Counted from the stretch's first letter, positions 24,891-36,988 are shown. The stretch: 64,000 nt of DNA from Conus ventricosus (GCA_018398815.1 CM031603.1:1407571-1471570); one strand, 5' to 3'. Made by a program: numbers and translations. The notes: generated by a model not told the origin, from the letters alone.

Positions 24891-26660
24891 GAGCAAGGGG
24901 TCGGGGATGAAGGTTGAGACATGGTGGTTACTGGGCCAAGGGGGGGGAGGATAAAGGCATGACGTGGCTGCTTTATATGGGGCAGAGGGGTTGGGGATAA
25001 AAAGCGTTGTATGGTGGACGTATTGGTCAGAGGGACGCAAATGAAGGCTGTGACATGTCTTATTGGAAAGAGTGGGGAATGAACACCTTTACATGGCAGA
25101 CGTATTGGCGCATAGGGGGTGCGGATGAAGGGCGTGACATTGTGGGTGTAGTGGAACAGAGGGGGTGCGGATGAAGGGCGTGACATGTGGGTGTATTGGA
25201 GCAGAGGGCGCGGATGAAGGGCGTGACATTGTGGGTGTAGTGGAACAGAGGGTGCGGATGAAGGCGTGACATGGTGGGTGTATTGGAGCAGAGGGGTGCG
25301 GATGAAGGGCGTTACATTGTGGGTGTAGTGAACAGAGGGAGCTGATGAAGGGCGTGACATGGTGGGTGTATTGGAGCAAGGGGTGCGGATGAAGGGCGTT
25401 ACATTGTGGGTGTAGTGGAACAGAGGGGAGCGGATGAAGGGCGTGACATGGTGGGTGTATTGGAGCAGAGGGGCGCGGATGAAGGGCGTGACATGGTGGG
25501 TGAGTGGAGCAGAGGGCGCGGATGAAGGGCGTGACATGGTGGGTGTAGTGGAGCAGAGGGGCGCGGATGAAGGCGTTACATGGTGGGAGCAGAGGGGCGC
25601 GGATGAAGGGCGTTACATGGTGGGTGTATTGGAGCAGTGGGGCGCGGATGAAGGGCGTGACATTGTGGTGTAGTGGAACAGAGGGAGCGGATGAAGGGCG
25701 TGACATGGTGGGTGTACTGAACAGAGGGGAGCGGATGAAGGGCGTGACATGGTGGGTGTACTGGAACAGAGGGAGCGGATGAAGGGCGTGACATTGTGGG
25801 TGTACTGGAACAGAAGGGGAGCTGATGAAGGGCGTGACATGGTGGGTGTAGTGGAACAGAGGGGCGCGGATGAAGGGCGTTACATTGTGGGTGTACTGGA
25901 ACAGAAGGGAGCTGATGAAGGGCGTGACATGTGGGTGTAGTGGAACAGAGGGGCGCGGGATGAAGGGCGTGACATTGTGGGTGTAGTGGAACAGAGGGGA
26001 GCGGATGAAGGACGTTACATGGTGGGTGTACTGGAACAGAGGGAGCGGATGAAGGGCGTTACATTGTGGGTGTACTGGAACAGAGGTAGCGGATGAAGGG
26101 CGTGACATTGTGGGTGAGTGGAACAGAGGGTAGCGGATGAAGGCGTACATTGTGGTGTAGTGGAACAGAGGGGAGCGGAATGAAGGGCGTGACATTGTGG
26201 GTGTAGTGGAACAGAGGGGAGCGATGAAGGCCGTTACATTGTGGTGTATTGGAACAGAGGGAACGGATGAAGGCCGTTACATGGGTGATTGGAGCAGAGG
26301 TGAGCGGATGAAGGGCGTGACATGGGTGGGTGTATTGGAGCAGAGGGGCGCGGATGAAGGGCGTGACATTGTGGGTGTAGTGGAGCAGAGGGGCGCGATG
26401 AAGGGCGTTACATGGTGGGTGTAGTGGAGCAGGGGGCGCGGATGAAGGGCGTGACATTGTGGGTGTATTGGAGCAGAGGGGCGCGGATGAAGGCGGTGAC
26501 ATGGTGGTGTATTGGAGCAGAGGGGCGCGGATGAGGCGTGACATTGTGGGTGTAGTGAACAGAGGGGCGCGGATGAAGGGCGTGACGTGGTGGGTGTAGT
26601 GGAGCAGAGGGGCGCGGATGAAGGGCGTGACATTGTGGGTGTAACTGAGCAGAGGGGAGC
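24891..26660. repeat. 44-bp minisatellite, block B
   Basis: The degenerate start (24891-25120, matching 3913-4150) is followed by about 36 copies of GCGGATGAAGGGCGTGACAT ... GTGGAACAGAGG. GTGGAACAGAGG and TTGGAGCAGAGG variants are interspersed, whereas in block A they are in separate zones. Confidence 0.94.
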
Positions 26661-27175
26661 AGATGCAAGGCAAATGGGTGGGCGTGATCGGGCAGAGGGG
26701 GGCAAAGATGCAGGTTTTGAAATGGATGGACAAGGAGAGTGGTCCGGATGCAGGCGTGACATGTGTGGAGGGGAGGGAACGGATGCAGGGCGTATTGGGG
26801 TGGAGGGGTCATGGATGCCTGGTGTGCATGACACAGATGGATGTATTGGGACAGGGGGCGGATGAAGGCCGTAACATGGTGGCTTATTGGCGCAGATGGG
26901 CATGGATGACGGTCGTGACATGGTGGGTGTATTGGGCATGATGGCGTCATGGTGGTGATATTGGGGCGAAGAGGGCACAGATGCAGGGCATGATATGGGT
27001 GGGCGTGGAGGATGGGCGTGGATGCAATGCGCCTGGGTGAACTGGAGGGGGGATGGGGGAGATGGAATGGATGCAGTGTTGGAAATGGATGGATGTAAGG
27101 AAGGGGAGGGGGAGGGAGTGTGGATGCATATGAGTGGACATGATAGTTGGGGGGAGCGTGTATGAGGGGGGGTGA
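26661..27175. repeat. Degenerate spacer, block B
   Basis: Matches block A 6061-6870 but without the poly(G) expansion. At about 27170 it joins directly to the second 40-bp array, skipping everything that block A has between about 6870 and 10155. Confidence 0.85.
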
Positions 27176-27985
27176 CATGGGTGAGGTACAGGGGGCACAG
27201 ATTTCAGGGCGTGACATGGGTGAGGGTACAGGATGCAGATTTCAGGGCGTGACATGGGTGGTGAGAGTACAGGATGTACAGATTTCAGGGCGTGACATGG
27301 GTTAAGGTACAGGATGCACAGATGTCAGGACGTGACATGGGTGGTGAGTACAGGATGCACAGATTTCAGGCGTGTCATGGGTGAGGGTACAGGATGCACA
27401 GATTTCAGGGCGTGACATGGGTGAGGGTACAGGATGCACAGATTTCAGGGCGTGACATGGGTGGTGAGGTACAGGATGCACAGATTTCAGGGCGTGACAT
27501 GGGTGGTGAGGTACAGGATGCACAGATTTCAGGGCGTGACATGGGTGGTGAGGTACAGGGTGCACAGATTTCAGGGCGTGACATGGGTGAGGGTACAGGA
27601 TGCACAGATTTCAGGCGTGACATGGGTGGTAAGGTACAGGATGCACAGATTTCAGGGCGTGACATGGGTTAAGGTACAGGGGGCACATATTTCAGGGCGT
27701 GACATGGGTTAAGGTACAGGGGGCACATATTTCAGGGCGTGACATGGGTTAAGGTACAGGGGGCACAGATTTCAGGGCGTGACATGGGTTAAGGTACAGG
27801 ATGCACATATTTCAGGGCGTGACATGGGTTAAGGTACAGGATGCACAGATTCAGGGCGTGACATGGGTGGTATGGTACAGGATGCACAGATTTCAGGGCG
27901 TGACAGGGTTAAGGTACAGGGGGCACAGATTTCAGGGCGTGACATGGTCAAGGTACAGGGGCACAGATTTCAGGGCGTGACATGG
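27176..27985. repeat. 40-bp minisatellite, block B, second array
   Basis: About 20 copies of the GGGCGTGACATGGGT ... ACAGGATGCACAGATTTCA unit, with GGTGAGGTACAGG variants at 27440-27640 and TTAAGGTACAGG after. Ends in the same GTGAGGAAAGTCC join as block A. Confidence 0.95.
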
Positions 27986-28180
27986 TGAGGAAAGTCCTTC
28001 ACCCTTGTTGTCCTTATAGTCCTTCACCCCTGTTGTCCTTATAGTCCTTCGCCCTTGTTGTCCTTATAGTCCTTCACCCCTGTTGTCCTTATAGTCCTTC
28101 AGCCCTGTTGTCCTTATAGTCCTTCACCCTTGTTGTCCTTGTCCATATAGTCCTTCACCCTTGTTGTCCTTTTAGTCTGT
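27986..28180. repeat. 25-bp minisatellite, block B
   Basis: About seven copies of GTCCTTCACCCTTGTTGTCC + TTATA, the counterpart of 10958-11263. Confidence 0.93.
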
Positions 28181-28579
28181 CATACTTCCCGGGACACGAG
28201 TCCAGTTCTGCAGTTCCGACAGAGAGCCAAAGCCAAGAGTCCAGGCCTGGCTAAGCAGTGGTCAGTGTGGCTGCATTAGTGTCCGTGGCATGCAGAGTCC
28301 AGGCCTGGCTAAGCTGTGGTCGGTGTGGCTGCGTCAGTGTCCGTGGCATGCAGAGTCCAGGCCTGGCTAAGCTGTGGTCAGTGTGGCTGCATTGGTGTCC
28401 GTGGCATACAGAGTCCAGGCCTGGCTAAGCTGTGGTCAGTGTGGCTGCTTCAGTGTCCCGTGGCCCTGGTCATCAGAGGGAAGGTGGGTCAGGAGCGGTC
28501 AAGGTTGCGAGCTGTTTTTTAATTAAAAAAAAAATCATTTTCTTATATTTTTTGTTGTTGTTGTGAGCTGTTTTGTCGG
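28181..28579. repeat. 60-bp repeat, block B
   Basis: About four copies of GAGTCCAGGCCTGGCTAAGC with GTGTGGCTGC and TGTCCGTGGCATGC, then an A-rich link (28521-28560). Counterpart of 11264-11585. Confidence 0.9.
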
Positions 28580-28862
28580 CCCTTTCCCCCCAGTGTGGGC
28601 ACAGCAGACTGCAGTGGTCAGTGGGTCAGGAGGGGTCAAGGTTATCAGCTGTTTTGTTGACCCCTTTCCCCAGTGTGGACACAGCAGACTGCAGTGGTCA
28701 GTGGGTCAGGAGGGTCAAGGTTGTCAGCTGTTTTGTTGACCCCTTTCCCCCAGTGTGGACACAGCAGACTGCAGTGGTCAGTGGGTCAGGAGGGGTCAAG
28801 GTTGTCATGCTGTTTTGTTGACCCCTTTCCCCCAGTGTGGGCACAGCAGACTGCAGTGGTTA
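28580..28862. repeat. About 76-bp minisatellite, block B
   Basis: Four copies of the GACACAGCAGACTGCAGTGG unit that is present about 24 times in block A. The copies are cleaner than the ragged 3' end of the block A array. Confidence 0.92.
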
Positions 28863-29113
28863 GGAAATCAGAGCCACATGCCTGCTGGAAAGAAAGACGA
28901 GGCACGCGCTCGCGCGTTCGAGAAAATGAAAGAGCACGAGCACATGCGCATGCGCGCACGCACACACATGCGCATGCACACACAACGAGGACACACACAC
29001 AGATGCACACACTAGCATGCGCGCACGCGCGCACACGCACGCGCACACACACACACGCACACGCACACACGCACACGCACACACACACACCCACGGACGA
29101 ACGCACGCACACT

Positions 29114-29193
<80 letters not shown>

Positions 29194-29245
29194 GAGAAAT
29201 ACACAGAGACGCAGAGAGAGAGAGACAGTCTGATTCCAGCATCAA
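28863..29245. repeat. AC-rich microsatellite region, block B
   Basis: Unique lead (AGAGCCACATGCCTGCTGG), CG/AC alternation, then a pure AC run from about 29116 to 29190, then GGAGAGAAATACACAGAGAC. Same order as 13446-13965. Confidence 0.93.
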
Positions 29246-29845
29246 ATGAACGACACTTCGCCACTCGCTCATCACAGCAACATCAACCGGCACACCACTC
29301 GCCCACCTGTCTACATCCACCCCCCACCACCACCCCCTCTACACAGTACCTTCCTCACAGCAACATCACCGGCACATCACTCGTCCACCTGTCTACACAT
29401 CCCCCCCCCCCCCCTCCCCCCCTCTACACAGTACCTTCCTCACAGCAACATCACCGGCACATCACTCGCCCCCCCTGTCTACATCCCCCCCCCCCCCCTC
29501 CCTCTACACAGTACCTTCCTCACAGCAACATCACCGGCACATCACTCGCCCACCTGTCTACATCCCCCCCCCCCCCCTCTCTACACAGTACCTTCCTCAC
29601 AGCAACATTACCGGCATATCACTCGTCCACCTGTCTACATCCTCCCCCCCCCCTCCCCTACACAGTACCTTCCTCACAGCAACATTACCGGCATATCACT
29701 CGTCCACCTGTCTACATCCCCCAACCCCCCTCTCTACACAGTACCTTCGTCTCGGCAACATCATCGGCACATCACTCACCCACCTGTTCACATACCCCGC
29801 CCCCCTCTACACAGTACCTTCCTCACAGCAACATTACCGGCACAT
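29246..29845. repeat. About 70-bp C-rich minisatellite, block B, left part
   Basis: About eight clean copies of CACCTGTCTACATCC, poly(C), TCTACACAGTACCTTCCTCA, CAGCAACAT(C/T)ACCGGCACAT. The array is split by the L1-like insertion that follows and resumes at 31191. Confidence 0.94.
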
Positions 29846-29859
29846 GAACCATTATGCCA

Positions 29860-30738
29860 TAAGCGATTTCAAATCGGAAAGAAGTGCATTGTATCGAAAA
29901 AACTAAGCAGCAAAGATATCAACTGTCTCGCCCACTTTTTTGATGACAAAGGAAAGTTTTTGCCGCATGCACTTTTTACAGAAAAATATAATGTAAATAT
30001 TGATTTTGTCACTTTTGCTGGCTTTAAATCGACTATAATGGACTATATAAAAACGTCTGGTATCACTATAAAAAAACGACAAGTACATAAAACTCATCAT
30101 TGTGCTTTAAACATCTTTTCGCTATAAATAAAGGCTCCAAGTTGTATTATGATATCATCATTGCGAATAATCCTAAGCCAAAATGTTGTGATAAATGGGA
30201 CATGAAATTGTTGATTCAAAATGATTGGAAATCCTGTTTTTTGCACGCGCATAAGATACGTGATGTAAGGCTGCAGTGGTTTCAACTGAAAATATTCCAC
30301 AGGTGTTTATGCACAAATGTTGTTTTAAAGGAGATTGGAATTGTTGAAAGTAATAACTGTATTTTTTGCAGCACATCCAAAGATAGCATTGACCATATGT
30401 TTGGAAATGTCACCATGTACAAGTTTTTTGGAATGCTCTCATTGGCTTAATGAAAGAAAAATGTTTGAATGCTGAAAATGTCCTTTTGACAGAAGTACCC
30501 GTACTATTTGGCTATGACAATACGATTGTGGGTGACACCGTCTTTTACTTTATAATACTATTTGCGAAGTATTACATATACGTTTGTAAAATAAACAACA
30601 CCCTGCCACAAATACAAGTATTCATAAACAAAAATATTTAGATACAAAATTGAGGAACATATTGCATATTTGAAATTAAACCATGCAGATTTTTTGACCA
30701 GATGGCTGGCATACAGACCATTGATGGATACTGTTTAA
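29860..30738 (+). pseudogene. L1-like ORF2 C-terminal domain remnant
   Basis: Three overlapping frames (to 30124, 30100-30450, 30450-30641) plus a last one to the stop at 30736-30738 make up the C-terminal part of an L1/Tx1-type ORF2. Visible family features are KYNVNIDFVTFAGF (downstream of RT), then RLQWFQLKIFHRCLCTN, then a Cys pair and His of the terminal zinc-like motif (CIFCSTSKDSIDH), then FIILFAKYYIYVCK near the end. No endonuclease or catalytic RT motif is present. Frame breaks show it is dead. The same motif order is seen in the other L1-like copy at 46.7-49.5 kb, so the family assignment is firm but the clade is not. Confidence 0.8.
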
Positions 30739-30925
30739 CATTTATACCCTTTTCTCTTTCTTTTCTTTTCTAAAACAAGTTGCACTAATAGATTTAAAAG
30801 TGTAAGATGAAGTGTGTAAATGAACACTTTTTTGGGCATTATTAGAGGCCCGATTTCAATATTTTGCCAAACATAATGATGTGAAAACATCCCTGTCAGC
30901 ATGATTTTTCTTGATACATCCACCT

Positions 30926-30942
30926 CTCTCTCTCTCTATCTC

Positions 30943-31016
<74 letters not shown>
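30926..31016. repeat. TC microsatellite inside the L1-like 3' region
   Basis: CT dinucleotide run of about 90 bp with a few interruptions at its left end. It lies between the ORF2 stop and the A-rich end of the insertion. Confidence 0.95.
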
Positions 31017-31019
<3 letters not shown>

Positions 31020-31190
31020 TATTAGATAATGTTTGCATGAATTTGTGAATTCACATTGCTTGGGGTGATTTCTTTCTTTATTTCTTTATGTACACATTGT
31101 CTTCCTTGTATATATACATGTTGGAATGCAAATTAAAAAAAGGTTAAAAAAAGAAAAAAAATAGAGATAATATTTATTAAAAAAAAAACA

Positions 31191-31585
31191 AACATTACCG
31201 GCACATCACTCGTCCACCTGTCTACATTCACCCCCCCCCCCCCCCCCTCTACACAGTACCTTCCTCACAGCAACATCACCGGCACATCACTCGTCCACCT
31301 GTCTACATCCCCCCCCCCCACCCCCCTCTACACAGTACCTTCCTCACAGCATCATTACCGGCACATCACTCGCCCACCTGTCTACATCCCCCCCCCCCTC
31401 CTGCACAGTACCTTCCTCACAGCAACATCACCGGCACATCACTCGCCCACCTGTCTACATCCCCCCCCCCCCTCCTGCACAGTACCTTCCTCACAGCAAC
31501 ATCACCGGCACATCACTCGCCCACCTGTCTACGTCCACCCATCCTCCCACCCACCCCCCCCCCCCCTCTACACCTTACCCTTCCT
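31191..31585. repeat. About 70-bp C-rich minisatellite, block B, right part
   Basis: About five further clean copies, ending in GTCTACGTCCACCCATCC and CTACACCTTACCCTTCC exactly as block A ends at 19640-19700. Confidence 0.94.
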
Positions 31586-32145
31586 CACAGCAACAGCTGC
31601 GCAGAAACACGCTGTGTACAGATCCAGCAAAAAGCAGGCAAGTGCAGTATGTATAGCCTCGAGCCAGAGTGAATACGGGTACAGCTTTAAAAAGAGAAAG
31701 ACAGACAGAAGGAAAGAACGAAAGAAGTAAATTGTTGGCGAAGAAACTATGCTGTTCAATTTTGTTTATAAAGAAATGAAATAACTGTGTGTGCGTGTGT
31801 GTGTGTGTGTGAGTAGATATCTTTAGATTAAATATCTTTTTTGTAAAAAAAAATAATAAAAAGGATCTTAATCATGGTCTCTCTATTTTTCGCTTTTTGT
31901 TAAGTTGTCTACTGTTGATACAGAATGCATGCTCAGCATGTCAGGAGGAAAAGCTAGTATTCACGTTGTGTTTGTTTGTCAACATGTTAATAGCGTTCCA
32001 CGAGTTCCTATTACCAGAAACAGTATCCTGAAAGTACTTTTTCTTTGCATCACGCTTGATAGATGCCACGAGATTTCATTTTAAAATGTGCAGTTCCTAG
32101 CTTTTCATGAATCGTGCATTTGTAAGGCTTTACCTGTGTAAGGTG

Positions 32146-32184
<39 letters not shown>

Positions 32185-32274
32185 CGGCTTGGTTTGCACA
32201 CATTTTGTTTCCATCGGAGAATGTTGGTTACAGACATCAGAGAAGGTAAGTATTCAGGAATCGAAAGCTTCATC

Positions 32275-32310
<36 letters not shown>

Positions 32311-32617
32311 ACTCAACCCCTGTTGGTCTGAATTCGAGCTCCGGAATCATAATTTTAGAAGGGAGGGGGGTTAGCTACCGCCAAGGACACAGACAAACAA
32401 AGTACAGGACAAAACACAATGCATTTCGACCTCTTGGGTATTCTCCCGGCAAAAACAATAACATTTAGGACAGTGAAAACGAAGAACGAGAAACCATTAT
32501 CTTCTCACATTCGCGCATGATGAAAATGGCCGCGGACGGAAACGAGGTCACCAGGAGGGAATCATGGGAGAGGAAATAGTGAAGGTTGGGGGGGGGGGGG
32601 GGGGGGGGGACAATAGG
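31586..32617. other. Unique sequence of block B (homologue of 19691-21660)
   Basis: Matches block A 19691-19905, then joins to the homologue of 20985 onward, so 1.1 kb of block A is absent. It contains about 145 bp not in block A (32035-32185), including a poly(G) run at 32151-32182, and a GA run at 32276-32310. No gene recognised. Confidence 0.7.
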
Positions 32618-33321
32618 GTTTGTATTTTGTTTTGTATAATGTGATATATTAGTGACGGTAGTGATAAGAGTGCTTAGTAGGGCAAAAACAAATCTTGTTC
32701 CGACTTCAGAATGGCGTGCTCACGCACGCAGGTGTGGGTGTCCGCATGACCAGGGCTGATGGTTCTAGGGACTGCTTTTGCGGCTAACGCAGCCATATCT
32801 ATTCCTCTGCTAACCCCAAGAACCATTAGGGCACTAAGCCCTCCTCCGATTCCTTTGAATTCTGCTATGGTCTGACATGGTAAGGTATATGACGCCAAAA
32901 TGGGGAGTTTGTATTATACTCCCTGTTTGGCTAGTATATTACCATGTCAGACTCTAATGCCCACCCTACCTTCCCCGCTAGCGCTATGGTTCTCGGGGTT
33001 ACCTTGCGCATTGGCCTTGTTGAATGAGGAACAGGAAGTTTACACCGGTTTCTTCCCTGGCGGAAGTAGTGTGGACGTCACGTGACGGTCTTATTACTGC
33101 ATTAGCCACAAAAAATCCCGGCCTGCAGAGCTAACTGCCGTGGAATGCTATGGTCTGACATGGTAAGTATACTAGCCAAACAGGGAGTATAATACAAACT
33201 CCCCATGTTTGTATTTTGTTTTGTAGAATGTGATATATTTGTGACGGTAGTGATAAGAGTGCTTAGTAGGGCAAAAACAAATCTTGTTCCGACTTCAGAA
33301 TGGCGTGCTCACGCACGCAGG

Positions 33322-33322
<1 letters not shown>
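32618..33322. repeat. Direct repeats of about 115 bp flanking a foldback/MITE-like insert
   Basis: 32618-32736 and 33207-33322 are near-identical direct copies (GACGGTAGTGATAAGAGTGC in both); block A has this segment once (21658-21790). Between them lies a 303-bp element (32902-33204) with near-perfect terminal inverted repeats of 51-52 bp (32902-32952 against 33153-33204, one indel). Sequence left of it (32800-32890) is a diverged inverted relative of the element's inside (GGTTCTTGGGGTTAGC-like). No ORF is credible. Confidence 0.75.
32902..33204. mobile_element. MITE-like element with 52-bp terminal inverted repeats
   Basis: The termini read GGGGAGTTTGTATTATACTC inward from the left and its reverse complement at the right, extending to GTCTGACATGGTAA. 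The interior (GTTTACACCGGTTTCTTCCC, CACGTGACGG) is non-coding. No unambiguous target-site duplication is visible, so superfamily is unassigned. GTCTGACATGG also occurs outside at 32870-32880, giving a second smaller inverted repeat with 32942-32952. Confidence 0.7.
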
Positions 33323-33373
<51 letters not shown>

Positions 33374-33453
33374 GTGCGTGTATGTGTGTCTCTGTGTGCG
33401 TGCGTGCGTGCGTGCATGCGCGCGCGCGTGTGTGTGTGTGAGTGTGAGTGTGT

Positions 33454-33497
<44 letters not shown>

Positions 33498-33590
33498 GTG
33501 TGTGCGTGCGTGCGTGCGTGTGTGTGTATGAATGTGTCTGTGTGTCTGTCCGTCAGTGCGCGCGCACATGCGTGCCACACTTCCTTCAGG
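33323..33590. repeat. GT/GC microsatellite, block B
   Basis: Long GT run with CG steps (GCGTGCGTGCG, GCGCGCGCG), counterpart of 21786-21895 but about twice as long. The Cys/Val and His/Thr frames through it are not genes. Confidence 0.95.
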
Positions 33591-33900
33591 CTTACATTGT
33601 GCTAACCAGTGTGAGAGCAGAGTGTATATGGTCCTGTCTATCTTTCTATTCACCTGCAATGACGTCAGTGTGGGGATCGTTCTCAGGCATTCGATCCTTC
33701 CCTGCCCCTAATTCATCTTCACTGGAACTCCGTGACTGTTCCCGTCATGGCCCGCGATACTATCGGTTCGTCGAAACTCAACAATGCCAGCAAAACTCGA
33801 TGAAAATCACACAAACACAACAACAACAACAAAAACAGCAAAACTCGATGAAAGTCACACAAACAACAACAACAAAAACAGCAAAAATCGATGAAAGTCA
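33591..33900. other. Unique sequence beyond the end of block A
   Basis: Up to 33679 this matches the last bases of block A before the gap. Beyond that it is new: CGTTCTCAGGCATTCGATCC, then three loose copies of a CAAAACTCGATGAAA(A/G)TCAC unit with CAA-rich links (33790-33900). Nothing coding is recognised. Confidence 0.6.
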
Positions 33901-34000
33901 NNNNNNNNNNNNNNNNNNNNNNNNNNNNNNNNNNNNNNNNNNNNNNNNNNNNNNNNNNNNNNNNNNNNNNNNNNNNNNNNNNNNNNNNNNNNNNNNNNNN
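33901..34000. other. Assembly gap of exactly 100 N
   Basis: All N. The 100-base size is a placeholder. It hides the left end of the virus-like element that follows. Confidence 0.99.
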
Positions 34001-34083
34001 ACTAAGGCGAGCAGACAAAATCATGTCGACTTACTACTGATGTTTTCACAGCAGGGCTGCCGCATTACACATTGATACGAACA

Positions 34084-36658
34084 ATGAGTAGATTATTGCG
34101 GCATACTTCAAAGCATAAAAATAAACAAGAATTCTGTAGAAAAATGTTTAACAAGAATTCCATCTGTGCAACCCGCGAGGTGAACATATAAAACATTGTA
34201 TTAACCCAGTTGACTGTAATACAGAACTAATTTACGCCCCCAGAAGGCAGTAAAGTTAGTTTTAAGAACTGGAAACGGATGCAAAATTCTCCATATGTTG
34301 TTTACGCAGACTTCGAGTCGCTTATTGTTCCTTATGAAGGCCAGCGCCCACAAAAACTTCGAAAAACATTTCTTAATGAGTAATCATCAGATTTGTTCAT
34401 TTGCCTTCTTTTATTGTTAGGTCGGATGGCGCTCATTCAGCACCAGAATTATTAGAGGGCCTAATGCTGCAGAATACTTCTTAAAACCCCATGCAGCAAG
34501 TGCTTTAAGGGACTGTTCTAATAATCTGAATTTATCTGAAATCATGATGACGCCTGAAGACAACAACAGTATGACTCGGCCACACATTGTTGGATTTGTG
34601 GTTTAGAACTCAGTGAAGAAGCAACAAATCCGACAGTAAGAGACCATGATCACATTAGTGGGAAGTTCAGAGGAGTAGCGCACAACAAACTGCAATCTTC
34701 AACTAAAGTTTGAACCAAAGACATGGAAGCTGCTATATTCTTTCATAACTTGCGAGGCTACGACCCCTCATCTTATAATGAAAGCAGTGGGCGATGCCTT
34801 CAGGGTGTCATGCATTGCACAGTCATCAGAAAAGTACATGTGTTTCACTTTAAATAACATGTCTTTTTATGACTCTATGCAGCACATGATGGGATCATTA
34901 GAGTCACTGGCTATGTCCTTAAAGTCCTGCCAATAACGGAAGAATATTTTGACCCAACTCTCGTTAGAAAGGGCGTTTACCCTTATGAATACATGAACAG
35001 TTGGGAAAGGTTTGACGAAGACACACTTCCTCCTAAAGGCGCATTCTTTTCTAGTCTCAGAGGAAAGGACATCAGTGACTCCGATTACCAGCATGCTCAA
35101 GATGCGTGGCAAAAGTTAGAGTGTAAAACGATGGGAGACTATCATGATGCATATTTAATGGCTGATACATGTTTGTTGGCGGACGTCTTTGAAAATTATA
35201 GGAAGACCTGCATGAAACATTATAGCCCGGATCCTGCGCATTATATTTCTGCGCCCGGGGTGAGTTGGGACGCTTTCTTAAAGTTTACTGGAGTACAGAT
35301 TGATTTATTGTCTGACCTACCAATGATTCAGATGATTGAAAACGGATTGCGTGGAGGAATTAGTATGGCGTCGCATCATTACTGTTTAAAGCAAACAACA
35401 AATACCTAGATGATTATGATCCTAGTAAAGGTCTAACTATCTCATGTATTTAGATGCAAAACAATCTGTATGGATGGGCAATGGCGCAATCACTTCCATT
35501 ACGCAACTTTAAAATGTACACAGGCACAAATAATATTCAAAAGGCATTAAGTGGTTGGAAGTTTGACGCCAGGTCAACAGCGTGGTTTCATTCTAGAAGT
35601 TGACTTAGAATATCCTCACGAACTCCATGACCTGCATAATGACTATCCATTAGCGGCAGAAAGTCTAAAGATGGCAAAAACAGAGCGCCTTAACTTGTGC
35701 CTAATCTTCGAGGCAAAAAAAATTATGTCTGTCATTACAGACTTCTGCAATTTTATTTAAGACATGGTTTGAAGTTGACAGCTGTTCATCGTAAATTGCT
35801 TTTGATCAAGAACAGTTCATGAAACCATACATCATGAAGAACACTGATCTTAGAACTAAATCCACAGATGCTTCAGAAAAAGACTTTTCAAGCTGATGAA
35901 CAACAGCTGTTTTGGAAAGACTAGGGAAAAATCCCCACAAGCGCAAAGATGTCAGATTGGTCACCAGAGAGAACGAAGCAATTAAGCTGACTTCAAAACC
36001 AAATTTCAGGACTTCAGAAGATTTCATGATCAGCTTTTTGGCATAATGATGAAAAAAAGAAAGTCAAATTAGACAAACCTGTATTTATTGGGTTTCTGTT
36101 TTAGAATTATCAAAGCTTTGATGTTGGAATTTCTTTATGACTACTTTAAACCCTCGTATCCTGAGTGCTTTACACAGATACAGATAGTTTTGTTATAGAT
36201 ATCCCTACTGAAGACATCTATAAGACATGGAATTAGAAGTAGCTAAAGGGCATGCAGGATGGTATGACACATCCGATTACCCTAAAGATTCGCCTTTACA
36301 TTCAATTACTAATAAGAAGGTTTTAGGAAAGATGAAGGATGAATTATCTGGAAAGGTGATCAAGGAGTATGTGGGGTTAAGGTCAAAAATGTACAGTATT
36401 TCGAGCCAGGAGAAAACCATTAAGAAAGCAAAAGGAATATCTCGCAGTGTTGTGCAGTCAAACATATCACATGACAACTACAAAGAAGCATTGTTTGGCA
36501 ATAAGACTTTTCATCATGACAACGTAAAACTGCGATCTAATCTACATGAGATCAACACAACGGTTGTAACAAAGAAGTCATTAGATAGAACAAACACAAA
36601 ACGTGTGTTTGTTAATCCAGAGTTTTCATATGCATATGGACATTGGAGAACAGTATAA
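34084..36658 (+). pseudogene. Protein-primed family B DNA polymerase, frameshifted
   Basis: Reading through several frames shows the family signatures in order. There is an N-terminal SRLLRHTSKHKNKQEFC stretch (34084 on), exonuclease motif I as YADFES at 34303-34320, HNLRGYD at about 34740-34765, and SMQHMMGSLESLA near 34880-34915. A long intact stretch follows (34993-35408, 138 codons, TCLLADVFENYR and APGVSWDAFLKFTG). NLYGWAM lies near 35465-35490 just after a one-base break, RGFILEVDLEYP at about 35585-35620, and the polymerase catalytic motif YTDTDS at 36171-36188. A C-terminal frame (36227-36658) holds YVGLRSKMYS. At least six frame breaks make it non-functional as read. This family would replicate the element's own DNA from a protein primer. 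Its start is uncertain because of the gap upstream. Confidence 0.85.
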
Positions 36659-36670
36659 TTACTATTTTCT

Positions 36671-36988
36671 TCACCGAAAATTATAATTCGGGTTCATATC
36701 TTTCCTGAAATTTTTTAGAAGATCAATCACATCATCTTCCAATTCATTCAAAATTTTTCTCATGTTTGCTTGATGTGCTCGAATTTTTTCTATTATTTTA
36801 AAATATTCTTTTCTCCATCTTTGATAGTCAAAATTTGGGATTAGGGGCTGTAAGTGCCCTGGCCGCTGTGCCCTTTTGCCAAGGAATCCTCTTAGTTGTT
36901 TCTTCAACAGCAGAATACGTATCATTTGATTTTGCATTAATTCCCTAATAGCAAAAACACGCCCTAAATGATTCTCGTAGTAATTCAC
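36671..36988 (-). CDS. Small hypothetical protein of the element (105 codons)
   Basis: An intact frame running opposite to the polymerase, whose 3' end it nearly meets (13 bp apart). The product is basic, with an Arg/Lys/Gln-rich centre (FLGKRAQRPGHLQ) and an amphipathic C-terminal half that could form a helix or coiled coil (KIIEKIRAHQANMRKIL). No family is recognised. Position suggests it belongs to the element's leftward transcription unit with the integrase. Start chosen at the first ATG. Confidence 0.45.
   Translation of the reverse strand: MNYYENHLGRVFAIRELMQNQMIRILLLKKQLRGFLGKRAQRPGHLQPLIPNFDYQRWRKEYFKIIEKIRAHQANMRKILNELEDDVIDLLKNFRKDMNPNYNFR

Larger units (their letters stand above)
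29846..31190 (+). mobile_element. 5'-truncated L1-like non-LTR retrotransposon, block B only
   Basis: A 1345-bp insertion into the C-rich array. It is flanked on both sides by AACATTACCGGCACAT (29830-29845 and 31191-31206), a 16-bp target-site duplication, although the target is itself repetitive. Coding remnant first, then a 3' region with a TC microsatellite (30926-31016), then an A-rich end (31130-31190), as expected for target-primed reverse transcription. It carries only the ORF2 C-terminal end. Block A lacks it. Confidence 0.85.
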
